DNA of 23,608 nt from a virus. The stretch is taken from IMG/VR virus record IMGVR_UViG_3300005466_000277, positions 1 to 23,608 of that record. One strand, written 5' to 3'. Made by a program: the position numbers and the translations under genes. This document shows positions 15,818 through 22,151 of the stretch, piece after piece. The stretch's first letter is position 1, and each line of letters opens with the position of its first letter. The notes beneath the pieces are model-generated. The model ran no database searches. It had not been told where the DNA came from and saw nothing but the letters and a program-made list of their open reading frames with translations.

Positions 15818-17579
15818 GTAGATCAGCGCCTTTCTCTCCGTCTAGAATGTCTACTATTTCAAATGATAGGTCTGAGTTTCGACGCATGATGAAATCCGGG
15901 TATTCGACCTCGTAACGATTTTTCGCATTCTTGACATAGATTTCACCAGGGATCGAAGTCTTTCCGAAACCGAGGAGAAAATCCAAATCGGCAGACAAAA
16001 ACCGAGAGCCAAACAGGTCATTAAGAGGGTCCATCTGGGATGCTTTGCGGTCTTGCTGACGTTTCTTAGTGTGCGCCACAAAAACCACAGAGCACTGAAA
16101 ACGTTCCCGGAACTCTTGGATAAAATCGTTGAATCGCTTTGCGACATCTTCGTCACTCAGATTCTTGAAAACTGCCTTGGAAATACTGTCGACTAGGATT
16201 GTAGCGGGCTGGTATTTCTCAGCCAGGTCAATTAGAAACTTTCTGCCGGGCTCGGTGTCGAGTGGCACTGGGGTGTTTAACGGTGCGATAAGAAGATTTT
16301 CTTCGACTAGTCGATTCTGCTCTTCCGTTCGATTTTCCTCCGTCGCCCGGAAGAATTTCTGGAGTCCTACGGTGGGCATTTCCAACCCAAGATACAGGGT
16401 TCGTCGGGGCAAGCCCGGATTCGACCAAGCTAAGAAATTCATCCCAGCAGAATTTGCAAGGGCAAGTTGGTTCAAAATCTGAGTTTTCCCAACTCCTGGT
16501 TCCCCGCCCAAGATACCTGAGCCATTCCTGGTTAGGAGTCCTGTGAAGTCCCATGTAAAGACCGTCCTTATCTCCATGAATTCTCTCATTTTGTAAACGA
16601 TTTGTGTATTAGTCTGGTCCTGTGCTTTGGCATTGAATCTTTCAACGAGATTGGAACCTCCCGATGGATACTTCTGACGGGCTCGTTCCACAATATCCAC
16701 AATACGAAACCGGCGGTTTTCGGGCGTCCTGAGAGTATATTTTTCCCAGCGAGAGTCCGCATTTTCGACGAGTACATAGACTTCATCGTCCGATAAACCC
16801 GCTTCTGCCCCGTAATACCCAACAACAAGTAATGTGTCGCTTCGTTTCTTATCGGGTAAGTCTTCTTTGGTCTTGAAGAAAACTTCCGAGAAGGCGTCCG
16901 GGAAATTGTGCGAGGCCAAAATCCGGGAAAGATCGGGCAAGTTGTCGAAATTGATTGAATCTTTGACGACCTGGACAAAGTTCTTCGGAGCTTCGATAAA
17001 TGCAGGGTTGAAAATTGCGCTTGATTGGGATATGATTTCGACAGGAAATGTCTCAAATATCTCCGGTTTAGAGTACTTGTGGTTTGTCGTGGTGGGCGGT
17101 CGTAAAACTTGGCCCGCGTCCCAACCACTTGTGTCGGCGTGCAATTCATAAGCGAGTGCACGATTTTTATCCTCCAAGGTGGGCTTGTCGATAAATTGGT
17201 CGAGCAACCAATAGCAATGTTCGTGCCCCGGCGAGCTGGATTGGACCCTCAGCGAAGGGCTCAGTGGGCTCAGGTGGGCCTCGGACCAGTCCGCCGGGGC
17301 ATTGCCATCAAAGTCAGCCCACAAAACATGTGAGCCTTTGACATTATCAGATTTCCCAGATGATCTGTCATAATACATTGCAGGGCTATAAAAAACTTCG
17401 TTGCCCGTTCCATTTTGAGCGATTACCCAATCTACGACGCGCTCAGCGGCATCTGGCCACGCGAACATTAGATTTTTCCACTCAAGATTTTCGCTCTGGG
17501 TAGCGAATTTTACTGCTCCCGGAGTGTCCTGCCAGATAAGCCGGAACCACTCGGTTAATTCGACTCTATCCACGGACAC
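15735..17579 (-). CDS. Fused AEP primase and RepA-type replicative helicase
   Basis: 614-residue bifunctional replication protein. The N-terminal half resembles RepB-type archaeo-eukaryotic primases: catalytic hhhDhD motif VLWADFD (85-91), the S-x-G-x-H motif SPGHEH (116-121), and a terminal RPPTTTNHK (160-168) that corresponds to the RxPGTxNxK of these enzymes. The C-terminal half is a RecA-fold helicase of the RepA/AAA_25 group: Walker A GEPGVGKT (359-366), LYLGLEM (395-401), Walker B ILVDSIS (461-467) and FVAHTKK (500-506), with a Gly/Pro-rich tail. It would synthesise primers and unwind the fork for the polymerase encoded next. GTG start with GAGAGG six bases upstream; alternative GTG two codons later. 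Confidence 0.88.
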   Translation of the reverse strand: MSVDRVELTEWFRLIWQDTPGAVKFATQSENLEWKNLMFAWPDAAERVVDWVIAQNGTGNEVFYSPAMYYDRSSGKSDNVKGSHVLWADFDGNAPADWSEAHLSPLSPSLRVQSSSPGHEHCYWLLDQFIDKPTLEDKNRALAYELHADTSGWDAGQVLRPPTTTNHKYSKPEIFETFPVEIISQSSAIFNPAFIEAPKNFVQVVKDSINFDNLPDLSRILASHNFPDAFSEVFFKTKEDLPDKKRSDTLLVVGYYGAEAGLSDDEVYVLVENADSRWEKYTLRTPENRRFRIVDIVERARQKYPSGGSNLVERFNAKAQDQTNTQIVYKMREFMEIRTVFTWDFTGLLTRNGSGILGGEPGVGKTQILNQLALANSAGMNFLAWSNPGLPRRTLYLGLEMPTVGLQKFFRATEENRTEEQNRLVEENLLIAPLNTPVPLDTEPGRKFLIDLAEKYQPATILVDSISKAVFKNLSDEDVAKRFNDFIQEFRERFQCSVVFVAHTKKRQQDRKASQMDPLNDLFGSRFLSADLDFLLGFGKTSIPGEIYVKNAKNRYEVEYPDFIMRRNSDLSFEIVDILDGEKGADLLASFARGQGFGRGSGPQPPSADFGQWG

Positions 17580-17589
17580 TACGGACCTC

Positions 17590-17973
17590 TCAAATTAAAT
17601 CCGCAAAGGCGTTAACTCGTTGGGGTTGAGCTAGCAACTTTGCTGCCTGGGCCGGGGTCAAAACTTCCGGTGGCGGCGGTGTCTTTTTGAGTTCTTTATA
17701 CATACTCGACACCGCAGGTGGGAGCCACTTTTCAAGACAAGACCAACAATACCATCCCTTCAAAGGCTTAATGTGATAACCCATTCTCGAATGTTGAAAG
17801 AATTGATAATACCGTTCGTGACACTTGCAGCAAACGTGAAGGTTATTGAACCATTTTCGACAGCGCCCGCAAACTGGGGGAACTTTGAAATCACTTGGAA
17901 AAGGCCAGGGGCCACCGTCTCTATATCGGGGAACCTCGCATTCACAAATCTTCCCCTCGAAGAAGTCAGACAT
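17590..17973 (-). CDS. Multi-cysteine zinc-binding protein
   Basis: 127-residue protein with at least three Cys pairs: CEC (10-12), CGRC (35-38), CCKC (48-51) and CWSC (76-79), with His52, His61 and His67 nearby, giving two probable zinc sites. The C-terminal 45 residues are Pro/Ala-rich with a helix (LTPAQAAKLLAQPQ). The ATG overlaps the stop of the gene upstream (TAATG), and it ends ten bases before the primase-helicase GTG. It may be a primase- or DNA-associated zinc-finger accessory; position supports that but no family is recognised. Confidence 0.65.
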   Translation of the reverse strand: MSDFFEGKICECEVPRYRDGGPWPFPSDFKVPPVCGRCRKWFNNLHVCCKCHERYYQFFQHSRMGYHIKPLKGWYCWSCLEKWLPPAVSSMYKELKKTPPPPEVLTPAQAAKLLAQPQRVNAFADLI

Positions 17974-18284
17974 TAGACCGGGAGGCGTCGATGAATTTCT
18001 GAGACACGATTACGCAGACTTTGCAGTTTGTCTGCATAGCCGTAAAGCTGATTTTCGATGTAACTAACAGGATAATCCGGGATAAACTCCTTTGAAGGAG
18101 AAACCTTATCATCCCCAGGTCGAAGGAATTTCTCCAAACCCATCGAAAGTTTATCAATAGAATTAGCAAGGTACTCTAGCTGTTCTTCAATATGTTCAGT
18201 TGCCGTTTCAATAGTGGGTTCAGTAGCTGCAACTTCTTTCATCCGAGGAAGTTCAGCTTCCATTGCGACATTTTGTCCATACAT
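17973..18284 (-). CDS. Helical protein, unknown
   Basis: 103 residues from ATG 18284, chosen because TTTTGGAG lies eight bases upstream; the frame could extend 14 codons to a GTG at 18326, but that start lies within the loop of a strong hairpin. The protein is mostly helical with heptad character (ATEHIEEQLEYLANSIDKLSMG and ENQLYGYADKLQSLRNRVSEIHRRL) separated by an acidic, Pro-containing stretch. It has no cysteine or membrane segment. It is the first gene after the lysis block and heads the primase-polymerase group. Function unknown. Confidence 0.6.
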   Translation of the reverse strand: MYGQNVAMEAELPRMKEVAATEPTIETATEHIEEQLEYLANSIDKLSMGLEKFLRPGDDKVSPSKEFIPDYPVSYIENQLYGYADKLQSLRNRVSEIHRRLPV

Positions 18285-18305
18285 TTGGTGGGCTCCAAAA
18301 TTAGG

Positions 18306-18356
18306 GGTGCCGCCTCGATCATCCACCTTTCGGCTTCTTCACGCCGAGGCGGCACC
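18306..18356 (-). terminator. GC-rich hairpin, probable terminator or attenuator
   Basis: A perfect 12-bp inverted repeat, GGTGCCGCCTCG (18306-18317) and CGAGGCGGCACC (18345-18356), encloses 27 bases. On the minus strand it lies seven bases after the stop of the lysozyme-like gene and is followed after a few bases by AATTTT, a weak U-tract. It separates the lysis block from the primase-polymerase genes. The large loop and short U-run make it a partial terminator or a processing hairpin rather than a textbook terminator. Confidence 0.55.
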
Positions 18357-18362
18357 GGTCAA

Positions 18363-18797
18363 TTAATACTCGACAAGTTGGGTGTGCTCGTCGGGGTGAT
18401 TCGTGAAGTACAAACCATCCGCCATGATGTCTCTGATCTTTCCTAGGCGACTGGTATAATTCTGTGTTTCAGGTGCTGCCCAAAATTTATCATTGAACGT
18501 GAATGGATTTGTAACTGACCATCCTTGAATGAACCAAGCATCAATTGTCGGATCACCGGTCAGTTTTCTTTTGCGCAATTGTTCCAACCTATCAACAGTA
18601 GAGTACTCAATGTCAAGAATCTGATCCTTTGTACCCCACCACCTGTCGGACATTTGGAACATTCCCCAAGTACGATGAACTCCGTCCTCCATTACTTGAG
18701 ACCGATCATTAAACATATCGGACTCAGAGAAGGCAATATAATTCATCACGAAACGTTCGTAATCGGTTGCCTTCTCATGGAATAAAACGAGTTCCAT
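18363..18797 (-). CDS. Lysozyme / transglycosylase-like lysis protein
   Basis: 144-residue protein with the core of the lysozyme-like fold: a helix ending in a likely catalytic Glu25 (IAFSESDMFN), then HRTWGMFQMSDRWWG (41-55), where GMFQ matches the G-L-F-Q turn of SLT-type transglycosylases, then a helix with DRLEQLRKRK and a Trp-rich segment. It would cut peptidoglycan glycan strands. It directly follows the amidase endolysin, with 53 bases between them, so the two probably act together at lysis. The ATG has only a weak ribosome site (AAAGATAAG). No signal peptide is seen. A glycosidase call is family-level inference. Confidence 0.65.
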   Translation of the reverse strand: MELVLFHEKATDYERFVMNYIAFSESDMFNDRSQVMEDGVHRTWGMFQMSDRWWGTKDQILDIEYSTVDRLEQLRKRKLTGDPTIDAWFIQGWSVTNPFTFNDKFWAAPETQNYTSRLGKIRDIMADGLYFTNHPDEHTQLVEY

Positions 18798-18812
18798 CTT
18801 ATCTTTATTGCT

Positions 18813-18851
18813 ATCCCTAATATCCCTCTTGCGAACCGGCTTATTAGGGAT
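18813..18851 (-). repeat. 10-bp inverted repeat between the two lysis genes
   Basis: ATCCCTAATA (18813-18822) and TATTAGGGAT (18842-18851) form a perfect 10-bp inverted repeat with a 19-base loop. It starts at the stop codon of the amidase gene and fills most of the gap before the lysozyme-like gene. There is no U-run, so an RNA stem that adjusts decay or translation of the downstream gene, or an operator, is more likely than a terminator. Confidence 0.6.
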
Positions 18852-19855
18852 TACTGGGAAGGGGGTGTCGGCTCCGGTTCACCCTTAACAATTCGCTGGA
18901 TGTCATAAACCAGCTTGGTTAGATCAGAAATCTGCGTAGATAGAAAATCCTTATCAGATAGCCCGTACGGGTGTTCTTCGCCACCGTTAGGAATGTGTTC
19001 CTGCGTTCGGGCTCCAATAACGTTTACGTTGCCCTGAATTTCAGTGAGCTTCGCAATGATTGGTGCGAGCAAAAACTCGTCATCTACAGTTCCTGAACGA
19101 AGCGCGTGCTCGAAACCATATGCAACCCACTGCTTAAAATCTTCCTTGCTGTCGAACAGTGCCATGAAATCATCCTCTTCTGTTGGTTCCGGGGGTGTCG
19201 GGAGAATAACTCCGCCTTCGAGTCGTCCTTTAATTAGCTGTCGAAGATCGAAACCTCCGTTGACAGTGTGAAAGGACATATCAATCTTGCGGGAAGAATG
19301 TTCCGCGTGCATATGGCAACGTTTCCAAGTCCAGCCACCGACAATGCACATCGCTGCATTAATATCCCGAGCGATTTCAATTAGTCCTGGCGGCCAAGGC
19401 GTGGAATCTCCCGGGTGGTGCAATTCTGTTCCTGCATAGACAGTTGTAGCACCACTCCAGTTGTCGGAAATTCCGTGAGTTGCTGCCCATCCAATAGGTT
19501 CGATGTCATTAAGGACTCGATCGCGATTCGTCGTGTTTCCTTGTCCGGGATGGTTGGCTGTCCCCACTGCAATAAATCGGATGCGCTTCTTCCCAGTAGT
19601 CGGGTCCACGCCTCCGTAATAATTGCATTTTGGTCCTTGGAGGGTGGAGTCTCCATAGGTGACATTATTCACTCCCGACATAAACGGGGCGCTAAGTGGG
19701 ATTACGAAGTGATGATTCGTATGTGCTCTAGGAATTCCAGCAGCCCACGATGAACCATTACTTCGTCCCCAGCACCCCTCTTGTTCCTCAACGTCATATC
19801 CCCAACCTCGGAGAACTTGATTGACGCGCTGGAAAAAATCAGATGCCTGACTCAT
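18851..19855 (-). CDS. Endolysin, N-acetylmuramoyl-L-alanine amidase
   Basis: 334-residue amidase of the zinc amidase-2 type seen in LysA proteins of mycobacterial and related phages. Residues 37-60 contain AAGIPRAHTNHHFVIPL with the zinc His at 48; RIRFIAVGTANHPGQG (91-106) is the central strand; AGTELHHPGD (141-150) and HMHAEHSSRKIDMSF (181-195) provide the second ligand His and the Lys/Asp pair of the active site. Residues 215-334 follow a Pro-rich linker (LPTPPEPTEEDDF) and form a helical domain ending with a coiled coil and PEPTPPSQ; it could bind the wall or oligomerise. TGAGGGG seven bases upstream supports the ATG. It would hydrolyse the amide bond between muramic acid and L-Ala at the end of infection. 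Confidence 0.9.
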   Translation of the reverse strand: MSQASDFFQRVNQVLRGWGYDVEEQEGCWGRSNGSSWAAGIPRAHTNHHFVIPLSAPFMSGVNNVTYGDSTLQGPKCNYYGGVDPTTGKKRIRFIAVGTANHPGQGNTTNRDRVLNDIEPIGWAATHGISDNWSGATTVYAGTELHHPGDSTPWPPGLIEIARDINAAMCIVGGWTWKRCHMHAEHSSRKIDMSFHTVNGGFDLRQLIKGRLEGGVILPTPPEPTEEDDFMALFDSKEDFKQWVAYGFEHALRSGTVDDEFLLAPIIAKLTEIQGNVNVIGARTQEHIPNGGEEHPYGLSDKDFLSTQISDLTKLVYDIQRIVKGEPEPTPPSQ

Positions 19856-19866
19856 AAATCAGCCCC

Positions 19867-20058
19867 TCAATGATAGGTGGAATTTGAGGTGCAGTAATAA
19901 CCAATGGCTGCCAAATATCCCGCGTAACTTGCGCTAGAAGTTCCGACAGAATGGTAACCGCTTCGACACTGCCAATACTGACCTGCTTCCGCGTTGGTAA
20001 TTCCGACAGCCGTCAAAATTCCGACAGCTGCAAGGATGGATGCAATCTTACGCTTCAC
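19867..20058 (-). CDS. Exported Cys-containing peptide, unknown
   Basis: 63-residue precursor with a clear Sec signal peptide: MKRK, then a hydrophobic core rich in Ala, Val, Ile and Leu, and a cleavage site after Ala25 (AEA before GQYW). The 38-residue mature part is aromatic and Ser/Gly-rich with two cysteines (Cys31 and Cys56) that could form a disulfide. The GTG start overlaps the stop of the Acb2-like gene (GTGA), and AAGGGCGG four bases upstream gives a ribosome site, so translation is probably coupled. A 12-bp direct repeat lies in the signal-peptide DNA. An exported phage peptide next to the endolysin suggests a role at the envelope, for instance superinfection exclusion or lysis timing; this is speculative. 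Confidence 0.7.
   Translation of the reverse strand: MKRKIASILAAVGILTAVGITNAEAGQYWQCRSGYHSVGTSSASYAGYLAAIGYYCTSNSTYH
19999..20028 (-). repeat. 12-bp direct repeat in the signal-peptide DNA
   Basis: AATTCCGACAGC occurs at 19999-20010 and again at 20017-20028, 18 bases apart, so the repeat keeps frame and encodes the related segments AVGILT and AVGITN of the signal peptide core. Each copy includes the CCGACA hexamer that is over-represented across the window. It may be a simple duplication that lengthened the hydrophobic core. Confidence 0.75.
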
Positions 20059-20240
20059 AAAGCCGCCCTTACAAAACAGTCCTTAGCTTCAAGGAGTTTA
20101 CGAAGACCCGCCGATTTTTCGGGGCCGTCTGGCAACGTAGTTTCTGCAAAGGTAGCAAGACTTCTGAATGGCGCACTAACTTCTTGCAAGTTTGCAGGGA
20201 GATGCTCGTAGTCAAAATACTTCAGAATGGGCGAGGCCAT
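20055..20240 (-). CDS. acb2: Acb2-like cyclic-nucleotide sponge (anti-CBASS candidate)
   Basis: 61-residue protein from ATG 20240, with AGGAG seven bases upstream (a TTG one codon earlier is less likely). It has the features I associate with the Acb2/Tad1 hairpin family: FDYEHLPANLQEVSAPF near the start, then DGPEKSAGLRKLLEAKDCFVRAAL as the C-terminal helix. Members form small helical assemblies that sequester cyclic di- and trinucleotides made by CBASS or related immune systems. Published contacts as I recall them, Tyr11 and Lys26 of the PaMx33 protein, would fall on Tyr11 and Arg26 here if the numbering is collinear, which I cannot verify. It is shorter than typical members (about 70-95). 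Its stop overlaps the exported-peptide start, and it begins three bases after the membrane mini-protein. Confidence 0.75.
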   Translation of the reverse strand: MASPILKYFDYEHLPANLQEVSAPFRSLATFAETTLPDGPEKSAGLRKLLEAKDCFVRAAL

Positions 20241-20243
20241 CAA

Positions 20244-20324
20244 TTATCTCCTGATGAAGAATCCGGCGAGTGCCAGAACGAGTAGAATGGCAACGATGAT
20301 GAAAGTCCACATTGCAAAATCCAT
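20244..20324 (-). CDS. 26-aa single-span membrane mini-protein
   Basis: A very short gene supported by the best ribosome site in this region, AAGGAGAG ending four bases before ATG 20324. The product is almost all membrane segment: MDFAMW, about 18 hydrophobic residues (FIIVAILLVLALAGFF), then IRR. The positive C-terminus predicts N-out/C-in. A longer in-frame reading from TTG 20432 adds 36 residues but has no ribosome site. It lies directly upstream of the Acb2-like gene and near the endolysin; a holin-like, antiholin or envelope-modulating role is possible. No other holin candidate is visible in the window. Confidence 0.65.
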   Translation of the reverse strand: MDFAMWTFIIVAILLVLALAGFFIRR

Positions 20325-20483
20325 GATGCTCTCCTTAAATAGGATTTTTATGCGGGGCACCCCTCCCGCTCCCTCGGCTCTACCATAACCTTGCTTTCGC
20401 CTTACCCGAGGCCCGACGTAAAAATTAACCAACTCGCGTGCCCATGTCGGGATTCCTTTCTATGACCCCGACACTAGTTTATC
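20325..20483 (-). promoter_or_regulatory. 159-bp leader before the membrane mini-protein
   Basis: The gap after the SSB-like gene is the longest untranslated stretch within the minus operon. Just after the SSB stop it holds an inverted repeat, TGTCGGG (20445-20451) and CCCGACA (20467-20473). A six-codon ORF (20425-20445, encoding MGTRVG) has AAAGGA eight bases upstream of its ATG, with that ribosome site in the loop of the repeat. Further on is a CCTCGG/CCGAGG pair (20372-20377, 20406-20411) and a GC-rich run. I see no convincing -35/-10 pair. A structured leader or an uncharted promoter for the accessory genes is inferred. Confidence 0.4.
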
Positions 20484-20966
20484 TCAGGCCCAAGGATTAC
20501 TGCCAGAAGAATTCGCTCCGACTTCTTCGCGAGCAGACACCGCCGAATCATGCACCTGGTAATCATCATCGGATGCAAGACCGATGATATTCGTGAAGAC
20601 CTGCCCGGCCTTCTTTCCTGCTTTGCGCTCGATCACGACATTTTCGAACCCGACAAGCTTTTCCGGGTCCTCGGAGATATCATCCCACTCGTCCTCGGGA
20701 ATTTCGAGAGCCGACAACATCTTCTTGATGTTGGAATTTGTGCGAGCCTGCTGCTTGGAATCTCCACCAAGGAAAAACAGGTGCTCCTGGTCCTGGTCAG
20801 GATCTTCACAGTGGAAGACAATTGCCCAGGTGTTGTACTCCGTGCCGTCACTACCCTTGAATGATTTCGGCCCGGACTTAGTAATGCTCGTGACGTGTCG
20901 GCCCTCTGGCAAATTAAACGGGTCGTCATTTGCGGCTGCGACATCTTCTGTATTAAACATGCCCAT
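20484..20966 (-). CDS. OB-fold single-stranded DNA-binding protein (SSB-like)
   Basis: 160 residues from ATG 20966, selected because GGAGG lies ten bases upstream; a TTG three codons earlier would sit too close to it. The core is beta-rich with LPEGRHVTSITKSGPKSFKG and YNTWAIVFHCEDPDQDQEHLFFLGG, followed by a helical part and IERKAGKKAGQVFTNIIGL, consistent with an OB fold. The acidic, Ser/Gly-rich tail ends in SNPWA, like the protein-interaction tails of SSBs. It lies just after the Sak4-like gene, a pairing common in phage recombination modules. Assignment is by pattern and neighbours; no sequence identity can be measured. Confidence 0.65.
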   Translation of the reverse strand: MGMFNTEDVAAANDDPFNLPEGRHVTSITKSGPKSFKGSDGTEYNTWAIVFHCEDPDQDQEHLFFLGGDSKQQARTNSNIKKMLSALEIPEDEWDDISEDPEKLVGFENVVIERKAGKKAGQVFTNIIGLASDDDYQVHDSAVSAREEVGANSSGSNPWA

Positions 20967-20971
20967 TTGAA

Positions 20972-21823
20972 TCAAACCTCCACAGGTTCTAGTTCTTTAC
21001 TGACTTGACTTGTGTTGTTACTTAGCACGTACTCACGAATTGCTCGTTGGACTTCTTCTGGCGGTAGTTCAGTAGGCATCGGCTTTCCGTCTAGTTGGAC
21101 CCTTGTTTTCGCTAGGGCAAGATTTGTTCCCCAGACTTGGACTTGTCGGACTAGCTTAACATCCTTGCCAGTTTTTACCTCCTTTAATTCACAGAACCCG
21201 ATCATTTCGAGTTCCGCTCGGATTGCATTCCCCACTTGAGGTTGAAAAGCTGGGGAAAGTTTCTGAAAACCCTTTACCTCATCAGTCCGGTAATGCGCAA
21301 CTGTCAAAAGGTTAAGCGTGGGTATCGACTGAAACTGTTGCATGATGTATCGGAACTTATTACCGGCAATTGCATAATCAGGTCGAGTGGCAAAGTTTTC
21401 TTCCTTGGAATCGTCAGCTTGGGCTCGCCCTTCGACAACAACATCAAGAATGTATTGCCCCATTGTCGACGCTTCATCCAAAACGAGCGTCGCCACATTA
21501 CCAAATCCCCCAGCGTGGGATCGAAGCGCTTTACCGAGTTCCTTGAGCTGAATTTCCCCGTCGAAGTGAAGTAGCAGCATACGTCCGCGCAACTTTGCAT
21601 CCAGGTCGGGGTGATTTCTGATTGTCTGGAATCCAGATGATGTGTCGACATAGAGTATTTTCTTAGATACCGGAGTGATATCGGCCGCCACTTCGAGAGC
21701 CAGCTTGGATTTTCCAGATCCGTTGTCTCCATAAAACATCCCCATGAATTTTGTCGGACGCTGGTTGTAATCTGGCTCTAGTGCATTTTCTAGCGCAGCA
21801 AGATTCCATTTACTAAATACCAT
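20972..21823 (-). CDS. Sak4-like RecA-fold ATPase (recombination)
   Basis: 283-residue ATPase of the AAA_24/Sak4 type. Walker A is GDNGSGKS (32-39) right after GMFY; KILYVDTSSG (55-64) follows; Walker B VLDEAS is at 114-119; a sensor-like LLTVAHYRTDE is near 194-204. The C-terminal part is a beta sheet and then an acidic tail. Sak4 proteins are phage single-strand annealing or strand-exchange enzymes and pair with an SSB and a RecB-like nuclease, both encoded beside it. AAGGGGA eight bases upstream supports the ATG, which overlaps the MazG gene stop by 11 bases. Confidence 0.83.
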   Translation of the reverse strand: MVFSKWNLAALENALEPDYNQRPTKFMGMFYGDNGSGKSKLALEVAADITPVSKKILYVDTSSGFQTIRNHPDLDAKLRGRMLLLHFDGEIQLKELGKALRSHAGGFGNVATLVLDEASTMGQYILDVVVEGRAQADDSKEENFATRPDYAIAGNKFRYIMQQFQSIPTLNLLTVAHYRTDEVKGFQKLSPAFQPQVGNAIRAELEMIGFCELKEVKTGKDVKLVRQVQVWGTNLALAKTRVQLDGKPMPTELPPEEVQRAIREYVLSNNTSQVSKELEPVEV

Positions 21824-22151
21824 CTCGCTGGTCCCCTTGAATTGTGTTGGCCTTTTGTCGGGCTAGAAGTTTGTTCGAGTTTCGGATTAGGACTTCTTCG
21901 ACTGTGATATGAAGTTCTCTGGCCGTTGCTGCTGCATACCAGAATACATCGCCTAGTTCGTCAATGAGTTTTTGTCGGCGCTCTTCAGTTAATTCTCCCC
22001 TGTCGTCTCGGATAATTTTCTTGATCTGATTAGCTAATTCTCCGGCCTCCCCCGTCAATCCGAGACCGGTATAAACTAGTGCTTCAGCTACTGTGTCCCG
22101 AGGGTAGATCCCTGTTTTCTGGACTAGGTTCGAGTACTCGCTGAGTTTCAC
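21813..22151 (-). CDS. mazG: MazG-type nucleotide pyrophosphohydrolase
   Basis: 112-residue all-alpha NTP pyrophosphohydrolase. The metal-binding ExxE...ExxD set is complete: Glu35 and Glu38 (GEAGELANQI) and Glu65 and Asp68 (DELGDVFWYAA). These enzymes cut nucleoside triphosphates to monophosphates and may lower (d)NTP or alarmone pools in the infected cell; phage copies are common. The GTG start has AAAGG six bases upstream and overlaps the nuclease gene by 68 bases. The C-terminus is a helix with RQKAN and a short polar tail. Confidence 0.88.
   Translation of the reverse strand: MKLSEYSNLVQKTGIYPRDTVAEALVYTGLGLTGEAGELANQIKKIIRDDRGELTEERRQKLIDELGDVFWYAAATARELHITVEEVLIRNSNKLLARQKANTIQGDQRDGI

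Noticed and set aside
15605-15915. Plus-strand open frames of 81-94 codons opposite the polymerase and primase genes
   Set aside because: They lie antisense to strongly supported enzymes, with no ribosome site and no domain pattern.
20325-20432. 36-codon N-terminal extension of the membrane mini-protein from a TTG
   Set aside because: No ribosome site before the TTG, whereas ATG 20324 has AAGGAGAG at the right distance.
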